54,224 nt of DNA from Bacteroidaceae bacterium. Its GTDB lineage: Bacteria; Bacteroidota; Bacteroidia; Bacteroidales; Bacteroidaceae. Positions 28,574-37,543 of this stretch are shown in pieces (position 1 is the first letter of the stretch; each line of letters begins with the position of its first letter). Below the pieces are notes generated by a model. That model ran no database searches. It was not told the origin of the DNA and saw only the letters and a program-made list of their open reading frames with translations. A program made the position numbers and the translations under genes. Location of the stretch: contig JAGCGS010000012.1 of NCBI GenBank assembly GCA_017649485.1, positions 1-54,224 on the forward strand, written 5' to 3'.

Positions 28574-29902
28574 ATGAAAAATAGATTGTTTCTTAACGTG
28601 ATTATTACATTGACTTTGTTAATCAATTGTCAATGGTCAATTGTCAATGGTCAATATCGACCTACCGCTGAGAACCTAAAGGCCCGTAGTGAGTTTCAGG
28701 ACAAGAAGCTGGGCATTTTCCTTCATTGGGGTGTATATGCTATGATGGGACAAGGTGAGTGGGTGATGAATAACCGAAATATCAACTACGAGGAATATGC
28801 CAAGATGCCAGCTGGTTTCTATCCTGCCAAGTTTGATGCTGAGGCTTGGGTGAAGGCTTTCAAGGATGCAGGTGTGAACTATATCACTTTTACCTCTCGT
28901 CATCACGACGGCTTCTCCATGTTCAACTCGAAAGCGAGCGAGGGGTATAACATCGTGGAGGCTACGCCTTTCAAACGGGATGTTATCAAGGAGTTGGCTG
29001 ATGCCTGCGCCAAGTATGGCATTACGTTGAATTTCTATTACTCTCACCTGGATTGGCATAGACTTGATTATCCTCTGGGTAATACGGGACGCCAATTAGG
29101 ACGACCTACCGATCAGCAGAACTGGAAGTCATACTACAAATTTATGAACGACCAGCTTACGGAGCTTCTTACACAATATGGACCCATAGGTGCCATCTGG
29201 TTCGACGGAGTGTGGGATCATGCTAGCGATGCAGAACCTTACGATTGGCAATTGGAAGAGCAGTATGCTTTGATTCATAAGCTACAACCTGCTTGCCTGG
29301 TGGGTAATAACCATCACAAGAACCTGAACCCAGGCGAGGATATACAAATATTTGAGCGTGACTTGCCAGGGCAAAATTCGGCAGGTTTCTCAGGAGATAT
29401 GCAGGTGAGTAATGAAGTGCCTTTAGAGTCTTGTCAGACCATGAGTGATGTGTGGGGCTATAACATTACAGATATGCACTTCAAATCTACCAAGGAACTG
29501 GTGCAGATGCTGGTGCATGCTGCCGGACTGAATGCCAATCTTCTGATGAATATAGGTCCTCAACCTGATGGTCAGCTGCCTGCCGAATCTTTGAAGCGCT
29601 TGAAGGAAATAGGGGAGTGGACTCGTCAATATGGGGAAACCATCTATGGCACACGTGGTGGTCTCGTAACTCCTCGCGACTGGGGAGTGACTACTCAGAA
29701 AGGCAACAAGTTGTATGTACATATTCTAAAGTGGCAGGACAGAGGCTTGTTCCTGCCTCTGGCAGGTCATAAGCTCAGTCAAGCCAAGTTGTTTAGGGAT
29801 GGCACTCCTGTAAAGCTGGTGAAAGCCCAGACTGGCTACCTGCTTGAACTGCCTGAGGTGCCTACAGATATTGATACTATTGTAGAATTGATTGTCGATT
29901 AA
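28574..29902 (+). CDS. GH29 alpha-L-fucosidase (secreted)
   Basis: A 442-residue exported glycosidase that removes terminal L-fucose. The barrel starts with KLGIFLHWGVYAM, holds SRHHDGFSMF (substrate-binding His pair) and the nucleophile Asp in IWFDGVWD (near residue 211). A short beta-sandwich end follows. The signal peptide is odd: after a normal hydrophobic core its end reads CQWSIVNGQ, encoded by a heptamer array at 28624-28655. The gene starts 14 bases after purA; the two may share a message though unrelated in role. Confidence 0.88.
   Translation: MKNRLFLNVIITLTLLINCQWSIVNGQYRPTAENLKARSEFQDKKLGIFLHWGVYAMMGQGEWVMNNRNINYEEYAKMPAGFYPAKFDAEAWVKAFKDAGVNYITFTSRHHDGFSMFNSKASEGYNIVEATPFKRDVIKELADACAKYGITLNFYYSHLDWHRLDYPLGNTGRQLGRPTDQQNWKSYYKFMNDQLTELLTQYGPIGAIWFDGVWDHASDAEPYDWQLEEQYALIHKLQPACLVGNNHHKNLNPGEDIQIFERDLPGQNSAGFSGDMQVSNEVPLESCQTMSDVWGYNITDMHFKSTKELVQMLVHAAGLNANLLMNIGPQPDGQLPAESLKRLKEIGEWTRQYGETIYGTRGGLVTPRDWGVTTQKGNKLYVHILKWQDRGLFLPLAGHKLSQAKLFRDGTPVKLVKAQTGYLLELPEVPTDIDTIVELIVD
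28624..28655. repeat. Heptamer repeat inside the GH29 signal-peptide region
   Basis: CAATTGT, CAATGGT, CAATTGT, CAATGGT, CAAT: four full 7-base units and a partial one, in the orientation opposite to the copy at 28559. AATGGTCAAT here is complementary to ATTGACCATT there, so the message could fold across the start codon. Confidence 0.85.
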
Positions 29903-29919
29903 CTTTAAAACATATTATT

Positions 29920-30615
29920 ATGCAAACAGGAATAGGAATTCAATGGATTATCTTCATTGGTATAACCATCATTAGCTGGCTTGTACAATGGAACTTGCAA
30001 AGAAAGTTCAAGAAGTACTCCCAAATAGGCAATGCATCTGGTATGTCAGGTGCTGAGATAGCCATGAAGATGTTGCGCGACAACGGATTATATGATGTAA
30101 AAGTAACATGTGTACAGGGTCAGCTTACTGACCACTATAACCCTACGAACAAGACAGTAAATCTCAGTGAGGGAGTGTATAACAGCAATAGCATCATGGC
30201 TGCTGCTGTAGCGGCTCATGAGTGTGGTCATGCTGTTCAGCATGCACGTGCTTATGGCCCTCTGACCATGCGTAGTCAGTTAGTACCAATCGTAAGTTTC
30301 GCTTCACAATGGGTGACGTGGGTAATTCTGGCAGGTATCTTCTTGTTGGAAGTATTCCCCACCATCTTGCTCATTGGCATCTTGATGTTTGCTGCAACCA
30401 CGTTGTTTAGCTTCATCACCCTCCCTGTGGAGATTGATGCGAGTCGCCGTGCGTTGGCTTGGCTCAACAACAGTGGTATGACTAACTACACTAATCAGGC
30501 ATACGCCAAGGATGCTCTGAAATCAGCTGCTTATACTTACGTAGTTGCTGCCCTTGGCTCATTGGCTACCTTGATTTACTATATTATGATTTTCATGGGA
30601 AGATCAAGAGATTGA
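29920..30615 (+). CDS. Membrane-bound zinc metallopeptidase (YugP-like)
   Basis: A 231-residue integral membrane protein: one transmembrane segment at the N-terminus (IQWIIFIGITIISWLVQW), then the zinc motif HECGH (about residues 100-104) in VAAHECGHAVQHA, then two or three more segments. This matches the putative neutral zinc metallopeptidase family typified by YugP; natural substrates are unknown. It lies 17 bases after the GH29 gene and 19 bases before hisS. Its stop codon is part of a heptamer-like ATTGACCATTA (30611-30621). Confidence 0.83.
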   Translation: MQTGIGIQWIIFIGITIISWLVQWNLQRKFKKYSQIGNASGMSGAEIAMKMLRDNGLYDVKVTCVQGQLTDHYNPTNKTVNLSEGVYNSNSIMAAAVAAHECGHAVQHARAYGPLTMRSQLVPIVSFASQWVTWVILAGIFLLEVFPTILLIGILMFAATTLFSFITLPVEIDASRRALAWLNNSGMTNYTNQAYAKDALKSAAYTYVVAALGSLATLIYYIMIFMGRSRD

Positions 30616-30621
30616 CCATTA
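30611..30621. repeat. Short heptamer-family copy before hisS
   Basis: ATTGACCATTA, one and a half units in the direction of transcription, overlapping the stop codon of the metallopeptidase gene. Confidence 0.45.
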
Positions 30622-30634
30622 AGAATTTTGAATA

Positions 30635-31993
30635 ATGATTAAACCAAGTATTCCTAAAGGAACCAGAGACTTTTCGCCTGTTGAGATGGCGAAGCGAAAC
30701 TATATTTTTGACACTATACGTGAAGTTTATCATCTGTTTGGCTTTCACCAGATTGAAACTCCGGCTATGGAGAACCTCTCTACTCTGATGGGTAAGTATG
30801 GTGAGGAAGGTGACAAACTGCTGTTTAGAATTCAGAACTCAGGCGATTGTTTTAGAGGCATCACTGACGAAGAGTTGCTGAGCCGAGATGTGGCTCATCT
30901 CTCTACTAAGTTTTGCGAAAAAGGACTACGTTACGACCTTACTGTGCCTTTTGCCCGATATGTGGTAATGCATAGAGAGGAGATGACTTTCCCTTTCAAA
31001 CGCTATCAGATACAGCCTGTTTGGCGTGCCGATCGTCCTCAGAAAGGCCGCTATCGTGAGTTTTATCAGTGTGATGCTGATGTGGTGGGTAGTAATTCAC
31101 TCCTTAATGAGGTGGAACTGATGCAGATTATCGATACCGTTTTCACTCGTTTTGGTGTGAGGGTATGCATCAAAATCAATAACCGTAAGATTCTCACAGG
31201 TATAGCAGAGATTATTGGAGAGGCAGAGCGCATTGTAGATATAACAGTTGCCATCGATAAGCTTGATAAGATTGGTCTTGAAAATGTGAATGCTGAACTG
31301 CGTGAGAAAGGAGTGAGTGAGGAAGCGATTGCTAAGCTTCAGCCCATTATCCTACTCAGTGGAAGCAATAGCGAGAAGTTGGCGACATTGAAATCGGTGC
31401 TTGAAGGTAGTGAGACAGGCCTGAAGGGTGTTGAGGAAACTGAATTCATTCTTCAGATACTGTCTGCTTTGAATCTGAGAAATGAGGTAGAGCTGGATTT
31501 GACTTTGGCTCGTGGCTTGAACTATTACACAGGTGCTATATTCGAGGTGAAGGCTTTAGATGTACAGATAGGTAGCATTACTGGTGGTGGTCGTTATGAC
31601 AACCTCACGGGTGTTTTCGGGTTGCCAGGTGTGTCAGGGGTAGGCATCTCCTTTGGAGCAGACCGCATTTTCGATGTACTCAACCAGTTGGATCTCTATC
31701 CTAAAGAAGCCGTTGGCGAAACCCAACTTTTGTTCATCAACTTTGGAGAAAAAGAAGCAGCTTTTGCTATGCAGGCTTTGTTAAAGGTTCGTAATGCTGG
31801 AATCAGAGCCGAACTCTTCCCTGATGCCTGCAAGATGAAGAAACAGATGAGTTATGCCAATGCTCACAACATTCCTTTTGTCGCATTGATAGGTGAAACA
31901 GAATTGGCTGAAGGCAAGGTGACACTTAAAAATATGGCAACAGGTGAGCAGAATCTTGTAGATCCTGCTCAACTGATTGCCGAGTTATCTTGA
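30635..31993 (+). CDS. hisS: Histidyl-tRNA synthetase
   Basis: Class II aminoacyl-tRNA synthetase of 452 residues. Motif 2 region [20 protein letters not shown], the upstream [12 protein letters not shown] and the histidine-specific [15 protein letters not shown] are clear, and a C-terminal anticodon-binding domain follows (from about residue 355). Starts at [13 protein letters not shown], the usual beginning of the family. It ends the rightward gene run at a bidirectional hairpin. Confidence 0.96.
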   Translation: MIKPSIPKGTRDFSPVEMAKRNYIFDTIREVYHLFGFHQIETPAMENLSTLMGKYGEEGDKLLFRIQNSGDCFRGITDEELLSRDVAHLSTKFCEKGLRYDLTVPFARYVVMHREEMTFPFKRYQIQPVWRADRPQKGRYREFYQCDADVVGSNSLLNEVELMQIIDTVFTRFGVRVCIKINNRKILTGIAEIIGEAERIVDITVAIDKLDKIGLENVNAELREKGVSEEAIAKLQPIILLSGSNSEKLATLKSVLEGSETGLKGVEETEFILQILSALNLRNEVELDLTLARGLNYYTGAIFEVKALDVQIGSITGGGRYDNLTGVFGLPGVSGVGISFGADRIFDVLNQLDLYPKEAVGETQLLFINFGEKEAAFAMQALLKVRNAGIRAELFPDACKMKKQMSYANAHNIPFVALIGETELAEGKVTLKNMATGEQNLVDPAQLIAELS

Positions 31994-32013
31994 AATAGAT
32001 TAATGAAATCATA

Positions 32014-32056
32014 AATCCTGTGGGGTAGGCCGTTGGCTTACCTCACAGGTTTTATA
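32014..32056. terminator. Shared terminator between hisS and the VOC protein gene
   Basis: AATCCTGTGGGGTAGGCC (32014-32031) pairs with GGCTTACCTCACAGGTTT (32035-32052), with a few G-T pairs and a 3-base loop, then TTAT. It overlaps the end of the leftward VOC gene (stop at 32038) and so could stop both convergent transcripts. Confidence 0.7.
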
Positions 32057-32625
32057 TTCAGGTTTACACCCAAAACCTCCTCGCTATCTACGATAGTCCA
32101 ACTGCTGCCAGTATATGCGCCAAAGGTACGGTCGGTATTGAAGCCAAGTTCTTGTAACTCTTTTATCACCTCATCTCGCAGGTCGCCCACCTCGAAACCT
32201 AAGTGGTGCACACCATTGCCATGTTTATCGTAAAATTCTCGGAAAGAGCTGGCTTTCTCGTCAGCTTGATGCAACTCAAGCACCCAATTACCCATGTCGA
32301 TGTCACACACCAGCAAATCGCAGGTGCTGGGCTCGCCACGATAAGTGTAGGGGAACTCTGGCTTGTATTCCAAATGGTTGGTCCTCACCTCTGGTACAGG
32401 GATATCTAATAAGGCAGCCCAAGCCTTTGCTGCCTTATAGATATCGCCAACCACGATGTTGATTTGGATAAACTTGTCCTTTTTTAGAGGATTGGCAATG
32501 GGCTTATAATCCACTGTTTCACTTGTTTGAACTGGTTGTTGAGACTGTTCTTTAGCCTTCTCTTGTGGCGTGGTGCATGACACCATAGCCAATACACAAA
32601 CGAAAAGTAAATGGTTGATTTTCAT
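32038..32625 (-). CDS. VOC (glyoxalase-like) family lipoprotein
   Basis: A 195-residue protein with a lipobox (VLAMVSC near residue 17), a low-complexity linker of about 30 residues rich in Gln, Glu and Lys, and one vicinal-oxygen-chelate domain: IQINIVVGDIYKAAKAWAALL at its start and GNGVHHLGFEV in its second half. VOC enzymes use a metal held by His and Glu; which reaction this one performs is not visible. It is the last gene of a leftward set with the carboxylesterase and the PepSY-like protein. Confidence 0.78.
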   Translation of the reverse strand: MKINHLLFVCVLAMVSCTTPQEKAKEQSQQPVQTSETVDYKPIANPLKKDKFIQINIVVGDIYKAAKAWAALLDIPVPEVRTNHLEYKPEFPYTYRGEPSTCDLLVCDIDMGNWVLELHQADEKASSFREFYDKHGNGVHHLGFEVGDLRDEVIKELQELGFNTDRTFGAYTGSSWTIVDSEEVLGVNLNIKPVR

Positions 32626-32712
32626 AATTACAGTTATTTATAGATTAATTCTGTTTGATTTATAAGCTTTTTAGCTTGATTATCTTAGACCTACCATTGA
32701 AATACATTCTGC

Positions 32713-34089
32713 TCATTTCACATCTAAGTGCATAACAAATGGATTGTCCTGTGTATCAGGTTTCCACTCACCATCCACGTTGTTGCCATTCGGATTGCCA
32801 AACTTGGCAAAGTTGGTCCAATAATCCATCATGCAGTCAGCCAGCTCATAATCAGCTGCTGTGAACGGACGGCGGCTGTTCTTCAAGGTCTTGAACATAA
32901 ACCACAGCTCTGATGAGTGGTAAGCTGTATTAGGCTCGCCAGGCAACCTACGATCAAATCGGTAAGCATATACAGGGTTCTTGCTCTGGGTGCTGCGCAC
33001 TTTGCCAAATTCAATGATGCCTGGCTCCATACCTTGCATATCATCGAGGGTTGACCCCAGCATATAAGGAATGTCTGCCACACTCTCGTCATTTACGGCT
33101 TCGGTAAATGTCTTGCCTATCAGACGACCGTCGATGTGCGGAGTCATCATCAAGAAAGGCACATTGTTTTCTTGCTGATACTTCAGCAAGGCGTTGCTGA
33201 GGTCGTCCATGCTGGCAGCACGCATCTTCTCAAGGGTGTCATATCCACCTGCATCCATAATGGCTTTACCCTGTGCCTCAGCTACATCTGATGGAGGCCC
33301 GGGAATGAGCTCACCCATACCGCCGATGCTCTGAATGATAGCCTTGCTTACCAGTTTCTTCGATTCGTTGGAAATTACCAGGTTCTTGATGCTGGCAGCA
33401 CCAGCGCTCTGACCGAATATCATGATGTTGTCGGGGTCACCGCCAAACTGGGCAATGTTCTTATGCACCCATTTCAACGCTGCCACTTGGTCCCAAGTGC
33501 CGTAGTTGCCAGAAACGAAATCGGGGTCTTCTTTAGAAAGTAGTGGGTGAGACAAGAAGCCCAATACGCCCAGGCGGTAGTTGATGGTTACGAGAATAAC
33601 CCCACGCTGTGCCCATGCATCACCGTCCATCGTAATCTCATAGCCGTATCCGCCCATATAGGCACCACCATGCACCCACATAGCCACAGGCAGCTTTGCA
33701 TCAGTCTTACCTAGTGTCTCAGCAGGTGCCCAAACATTCAGGTAAAGGCAGTCTTCGCTCATCTCTGGGTCGCCACCGAAATAAAACTCTTCGGTATAGA
33801 AATCACCCACTTGGTGCTTGGCCTGGATAGAGGCTGGACCCCACTTGTCAGCCACCTTCACACCCTCCCAAGGCTGCACGGGCTGAGGACGTTTCCAACG
33901 CAGGTCTCCCACAGGGGGAGCTGCATAAGGAATACCTTTATACACCATAACATTCGTTGAGTCTGTTAACACTCCCTGAATCTGACCACCCTCAATGGTC
34001 AATACAGGATTTTCATTTGCTGGCTTCTCTGTCGTGCAAGCTGCCATCAAAGCAACAGCCGCTAAGCCTAATAAATAGTTAAGTTTCAT
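32713..34089 (-). CDS. Type-B carboxylesterase family lipoprotein
   Basis: A 458-residue exported esterase with a lipobox (VALMAAC near residue 18). Markers: YKGIPYAAPPVGDLRWKRP near the N-terminus, EDCLYLNVWAP, the oxyanion loop VHGGAYMGG, nucleophile in FGQSAGAAS (Ser near 225) and the His in YHSSELWFMF. It is the short form seen in gut Bacteroidetes. Substrate unknown; plant-derived esters are a fair guess given the many CAZymes around. It lies 12 bases after the PepSY-like gene and 87 bases before the VOC gene. Confidence 0.85.
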   Translation of the reverse strand: MKLNYLLGLAAVALMAACTTEKPANENPVLTIEGGQIQGVLTDSTNVMVYKGIPYAAPPVGDLRWKRPQPVQPWEGVKVADKWGPASIQAKHQVGDFYTEEFYFGGDPEMSEDCLYLNVWAPAETLGKTDAKLPVAMWVHGGAYMGGYGYEITMDGDAWAQRGVILVTINYRLGVLGFLSHPLLSKEDPDFVSGNYGTWDQVAALKWVHKNIAQFGGDPDNIMIFGQSAGAASIKNLVISNESKKLVSKAIIQSIGGMGELIPGPPSDVAEAQGKAIMDAGGYDTLEKMRAASMDDLSNALLKYQQENNVPFLMMTPHIDGRLIGKTFTEAVNDESVADIPYMLGSTLDDMQGMEPGIIEFGKVRSTQSKNPVYAYRFDRRLPGEPNTAYHSSELWFMFKTLKNSRRPFTAADYELADCMMDYWTNFAKFGNPNGNNVDGEWKPDTQDNPFVMHLDVK

Positions 34090-34101
34090 TATACAATTTA
34101 T

Positions 34102-35043
34102 TTAGTTAGTTTTATAATTCATGAGTTTTCTCGTCAATGTCAATACACCTGTCAGGGATAACAAAGTTCCCAATATCAGCAGCACCCACATCACTGGTTG
34201 CCAACGCTCTGGATACTTGGAAAACAATTTGTATCTCAGTACTTGGAAAACATGGTTCCTCACATACAGCCACTTGCTTGCAGTGTTGAAACTTTGGTAA
34301 GAGCCTGTGCGGGGATTAATATAAAAAGTATGGTTATCTGCTATTGTCTTCCATACAGGCAGTGTCAACTCTTGATACAGATCTATGTAGTAATCATCGT
34401 ATTGCGTCAGTAGCTCAGTGCCTACGCTATCTGGCTGGCAAAAAGCCTTAACAGCATCCGAAGCCTCCTCTGCAGTCAGATAAAACGGTTTCACGAATGG
34501 GGTAGAGGCATTGATGTAGATGGGCTCGTCATGTCCCTCCAGGCTAATGATATAAAGGGGAATACTATCGAAACTATTCCACTCAATGCGACTTACCTGT
34601 CCATCATAGCGGGCAATGATGCGACGATAATCCAACTCATATTTATCCAAAGGCAAGGTACCACTAAGCAATGAGTCATGCCACTCCGTCTTGATGGCAG
34701 GGACAGGCTCAAACACAGGGGGCAGGGTGTCAGTGATGAGGGCAGGAATCGTCAGCGAGTCAGCTCCTTTTATCATATCATACAGAGTATGTCCCTGATA
34801 GTGATATACCACCAAATCCTTTACCTCCACAGTGTCCGCAGGCAAACGATCGTGTAACAGCTTTTCAATCGACGTCAAGCCACGAGGCAGGGCATCGAGG
34901 TCGGCATAGCGTATGGGAACCTCTTGGGGAAGCATTGAAAGATAGCTATTGTGCATCCCATAGGCAAAGCATACCAGCAAGCAGATACAAAGCAACAGTC
35001 CCAGCCATCTGAGCGCTTGAACATATATTTTTTTGCCAATCAT
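34102..35043 (-). CDS. PepSY-domain-like membrane protein
   Basis: About 313 residues with a transmembrane segment at each end (WLGLLLCICLLVCFAYG near 13-29 and WVLLILGTLLSLTGVLTL near 285-303) and a periplasmic body with PepSY-like stretches (YLTAEEASDAVKAF; FYINPRTGSYQSF). Related proteins occur with iron uptake or respiratory membrane systems, but nothing here confirms such a role. The longer frame to 35268 is not real: a TACTTTTG promoter box (35048-35055) lies just before the ATG I chose at 35043, and the extra part overlaps the divergent GH43 gene. Confidence 0.65.
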   Translation of the reverse strand: MIGKKIYVQALRWLGLLLCICLLVCFAYGMHNSYLSMLPQEVPIRYADLDALPRGLTSIEKLLHDRLPADTVEVKDLVVYHYQGHTLYDMIKGADSLTIPALITDTLPPVFEPVPAIKTEWHDSLLSGTLPLDKYELDYRRIIARYDGQVSRIEWNSFDSIPLYIISLEGHDEPIYINASTPFVKPFYLTAEEASDAVKAFCQPDSVGTELLTQYDDYYIDLYQELTLPVWKTIADNHTFYINPRTGSYQSFNTASKWLYVRNHVFQVLRYKLFSKYPERWQPVMWVLLILGTLLSLTGVLTLTRKLMNYKTN

Positions 35044-35047
35044 TCTG

Positions 35048-35055
35048 CAAAAGTA
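35048..35055 (-). promoter_or_regulatory. -7 promoter box of the PepSY-like gene, almost touching its start codon
   Basis: TACTTTTG on the minus strand ends 4 bases before the ATG; a leaderless or very short-leader message is implied, as for recQ. Confidence 0.5.
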
Positions 35056-35088
35056 GTAAAAAAGTGCCTTAATCTCAAAATATTGTGC

Positions 35089-35096
35089 TACATTTG
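35089..35096 (+). promoter_or_regulatory. -7 promoter box of the GH43 gene
   Basis: TACATTTG, an exact TAnnTTTG match about 32 bases before the ATG at 35129. The two divergent promoters share less than 90 bases. Confidence 0.55.
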
Positions 35097-35128
35097 TGGC
35101 AAAATAAATATTAACAAAACCATAAACC

Positions 35129-36262
35129 ATGAAGTTTATCAAATTTACAATCTGCATTTTGGCATCCTTGCTAATGCTGTCTTGCCAGGACCCAAACCAA
35201 ACCAAACAAGTTAATAATCCCCTCTCATTGGTCGATGGAAAGCCTGTTGTCATGGGCGATCCTTTCATCCTTCATGCCAGCGATGGCAAGTTCTATGCCT
35301 ATGGCACCACTGAAGGTAATATGGACGGATTCAATGTGTATGTGAGTAACGACCTCACCAACTGGGAACTGAAAGGTCAGTGTTACAAAGCCGATCCCAA
35401 TGGTTGGACTACTGACTGTTTCTGGGCACCTGAGGTCTATGAGCGTGGCGGAAAGTTCTACATGCTGTTCTCATCCAACTGGAAAGAAAACCCCACTAAC
35501 GAGGGTGAGATATTCCGTATTGGCGTAGCAGTAAGCGACAGCCCTACTGGACCTTTTAAAGAAATGTCTGATAAACCTATATTCGACCCTGGCTATCCCA
35601 TCATCGATGCCAACCTCTATTTTGCCGACGACGGCAGGGTATATCTCTACTATTCCCGTTGCTGCTACAAACATGCTGTTGAGAGCGAGCTGGCCTCCAA
35701 GTTGAATGCTGAAGGCAAGTATGAGGAGATTGAGGAAAGCTGGATTTATGGCGTAGAGATCAAGCCTGATTTCAGTGGAGCGATAGGTGAGCCTGTCCAA
35801 CTGCTCTGTCCTCCTTATGAACTGGGAGGCGTTCAAGAGTGGGAGAGTCGCAGCGCAATGGCTGGTGAGGCCAATCGCCGTTGGAACGAGGGCTCTTTCA
35901 TCTTCAAGCATGGCGACACCTATTACATCATGTATAGTGCCAACTTCTATGGAGGTCCTTATTATGCTGTGGGCTATGCCACAGGTAAGTCGCCTCTGGG
36001 TCCTTTCACTAAGGCTGATAATAACCCCGTCTTGGAGCGCAACAACGACAAGGGTGGTGAGGTGTATTGCACAGGTCACAACATGGTGCTCACTATGCCT
36101 GATGGCACCCTCTACACTGTCTATCACGGACGCACAGCAAAGACTGATGCTATCACAAACAAAGGTCGCGTTATGTTTATCGACCGCATGGAGATACTGC
36201 CTGATGGCGAGTTGGTGGTGCATGGACCTACTACAAAGCCTCAGACCATCGCAGTCAGATAG
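35129..36262 (+). CDS. GH43-family glycosidase (lipoprotein)
   Basis: A 377-residue five-bladed beta-propeller enzyme, with a lipobox (ASLLMLSC near residue 18). Catalytic acids of clan GH-F are in place: base Asp in VMGDPFILH (near 44), the pKa-tuning Asp in PIIDANLYF and the acid Glu in RWNEGSFIF (near 253). Activity in the family is arabinanase, arabinofuranosidase or xylosidase; the sequence alone does not decide. No transporter genes of a polysaccharide locus flank it. It ends 3 bases before the convergent symporter gene. Confidence 0.85.
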   Translation: MKFIKFTICILASLLMLSCQDPNQTKQVNNPLSLVDGKPVVMGDPFILHASDGKFYAYGTTEGNMDGFNVYVSNDLTNWELKGQCYKADPNGWTTDCFWAPEVYERGGKFYMLFSSNWKENPTNEGEIFRIGVAVSDSPTGPFKEMSDKPIFDPGYPIIDANLYFADDGRVYLYYSRCCYKHAVESELASKLNAEGKYEEIEESWIYGVEIKPDFSGAIGEPVQLLCPPYELGGVQEWESRSAMAGEANRRWNEGSFIFKHGDTYYIMYSANFYGGPYYAVGYATGKSPLGPFTKADNNPVLERNNDKGGEVYCTGHNMVLTMPDGTLYTVYHGRTAKTDAITNKGRVMFIDRMEILPDGELVVHGPTTKPQTIAVR

Positions 36263-36265
36263 TAC

Positions 36266-37462
36266 TCATACTTTACTGCCTAAATCCTTGTCTGTCATTG
36301 CACAAACACAAGAGTCGGACCAAACGTTTTCGGCTGTTTCAATCATGTCTATCACCGTATAGATGGGTAGGATAATACCCAGAATGCCCACAGGTGCTCC
36401 TATGCCAGACATCAGGGAGAGGGTGAGGAAATAACAGCCCATTGGCACCCCAGCATTACCTACAGCTGAGACTACGGCAATGACAATCCACAGCAGGATG
36501 GTAGTAAGAGTGATGTGGATGCCTCCGTTCTGCATTACGAACAGCGAGGTAACCAGTATGAATGCTGCACATCCGTTCATGTTAATGGTGGTACAGATGG
36601 GTAATACAAAACGGGCGATCTTCGGTTTCACACCCAGACGTTGCTCTGCGGTCTCCATCGTTACTGGCAGGGTGGCAGCACTGCTCTTGGTGAAGAGAGC
36701 CATCAACACAGCAGGCATCATCTTGCCCAGCACCCTTAGTGGATTTAATCCTCTTGCTAATAGGAATAGAGGCAATACAATGAAGAATTGCAGGATATTG
36801 CCCCCCAGTATCACCAACACATATTTCCCTATCGAATCAGCTACCACACCTGCTGACACCTGTGCGGATAGCTGAGCCGAGAAAGCCACAATGCCCAAAG
36901 GCAGTGTCCAGATCAACCAACGGATAAGCAGGAACAGCAGGTCTTGCAGTCCCAAGAGTCCTTTCACCACAACAGCTTTGTTCTCTGTATCCGGAAGTTT
37001 TGATAATCCTATACCTATAGCAAAGGCTATCAGTAAAATAGACAATACATTGCCCTCAGAGAAAGGACGAATGATGTTATTGGGTATCACACCCAGAATA
37101 TGGTCGTAAACTGACTGTTCAGGTGCCAGGCTGATGGCCTCCTGCCCCTTGGTGATGCTCTCCATTGGCAAGTTGCCTGGGGCTATCAGGATGTATAGCA
37201 GAGCCCCCACAATAGCGGCAGAAAGGGTGGTTAGCAGCGTGTAGGTGATGGTTCGCCCAAAGATCTTGCCTGTGCCTTGCGAGCCGAAGGTGGCGAATGT
37301 GGCGATAACTGCCAATGCTATGGTGGGCACAGCCAACAGTTGGAACAAGCGCGTGTAGAGTGATGCCACAAAGTCCATCAGACTGTTCAGCCAAGCTACT
37401 CCCAATAATCCTAACAGCGAGCCAGCCACCAAGGCTCCTATCCACCACATTACTTTCTTCAT
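36266..37462 (-). CDS. Dicarboxylate/amino acid:cation symporter
   Basis: A 398-residue inner-membrane transporter of the DAACS (glutamate/aspartate) family. Signature parts: the serine-rich re-entrant loop KSSAATLPVTMETAEQRLG, then FVLPICTTINMNGCAAF, the helix 7 motif that binds sodium, and the second hairpin near VGNAGVPMGCYF. About eight membrane segments are visible. Sodium- or proton-driven uptake of acidic amino acids or C4-dicarboxylates, or of serine/threonine, is likely. It stands alone with its own TATTTTTG promoter box (minus strand, 37477-37484). Confidence 0.87.
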   Translation of the reverse strand: MKKVMWWIGALVAGSLLGLLGVAWLNSLMDFVASLYTRLFQLLAVPTIALAVIATFATFGSQGTGKIFGRTITYTLLTTLSAAIVGALLYILIAPGNLPMESITKGQEAISLAPEQSVYDHILGVIPNNIIRPFSEGNVLSILLIAFAIGIGLSKLPDTENKAVVVKGLLGLQDLLFLLIRWLIWTLPLGIVAFSAQLSAQVSAGVVADSIGKYVLVILGGNILQFFIVLPLFLLARGLNPLRVLGKMMPAVLMALFTKSSAATLPVTMETAEQRLGVKPKIARFVLPICTTINMNGCAAFILVTSLFVMQNGGIHITLTTILLWIVIAVVSAVGNAGVPMGCYFLTLSLMSGIGAPVGILGIILPIYTVIDMIETAENVWSDSCVCAMTDKDLGSKV

Positions 37463-37476
37463 AATCGTTTTTTTTG

Positions 37477-37484
37477 CAAAAATA
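37477..37484 (-). promoter_or_regulatory. -7 promoter box of the symporter gene
   Basis: Minus-strand TATTTTTG, an exact TAnnTTTG match, about 15 bases before the ATG. Confidence 0.5.
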
Positions 37485-37543
37485 ACAATTATATTTGGAT
37501 TAGTAAGAAAAAGAGGGAACCTTCAGCAGATTCCCTCATTTTT

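Noticed and set aside
34102-35268. Longer form of the PepSY-like gene starting at 35268
   Set aside because: The extra 75 residues overlap the divergent GH43 gene and its promoter; the true start is at 35043.
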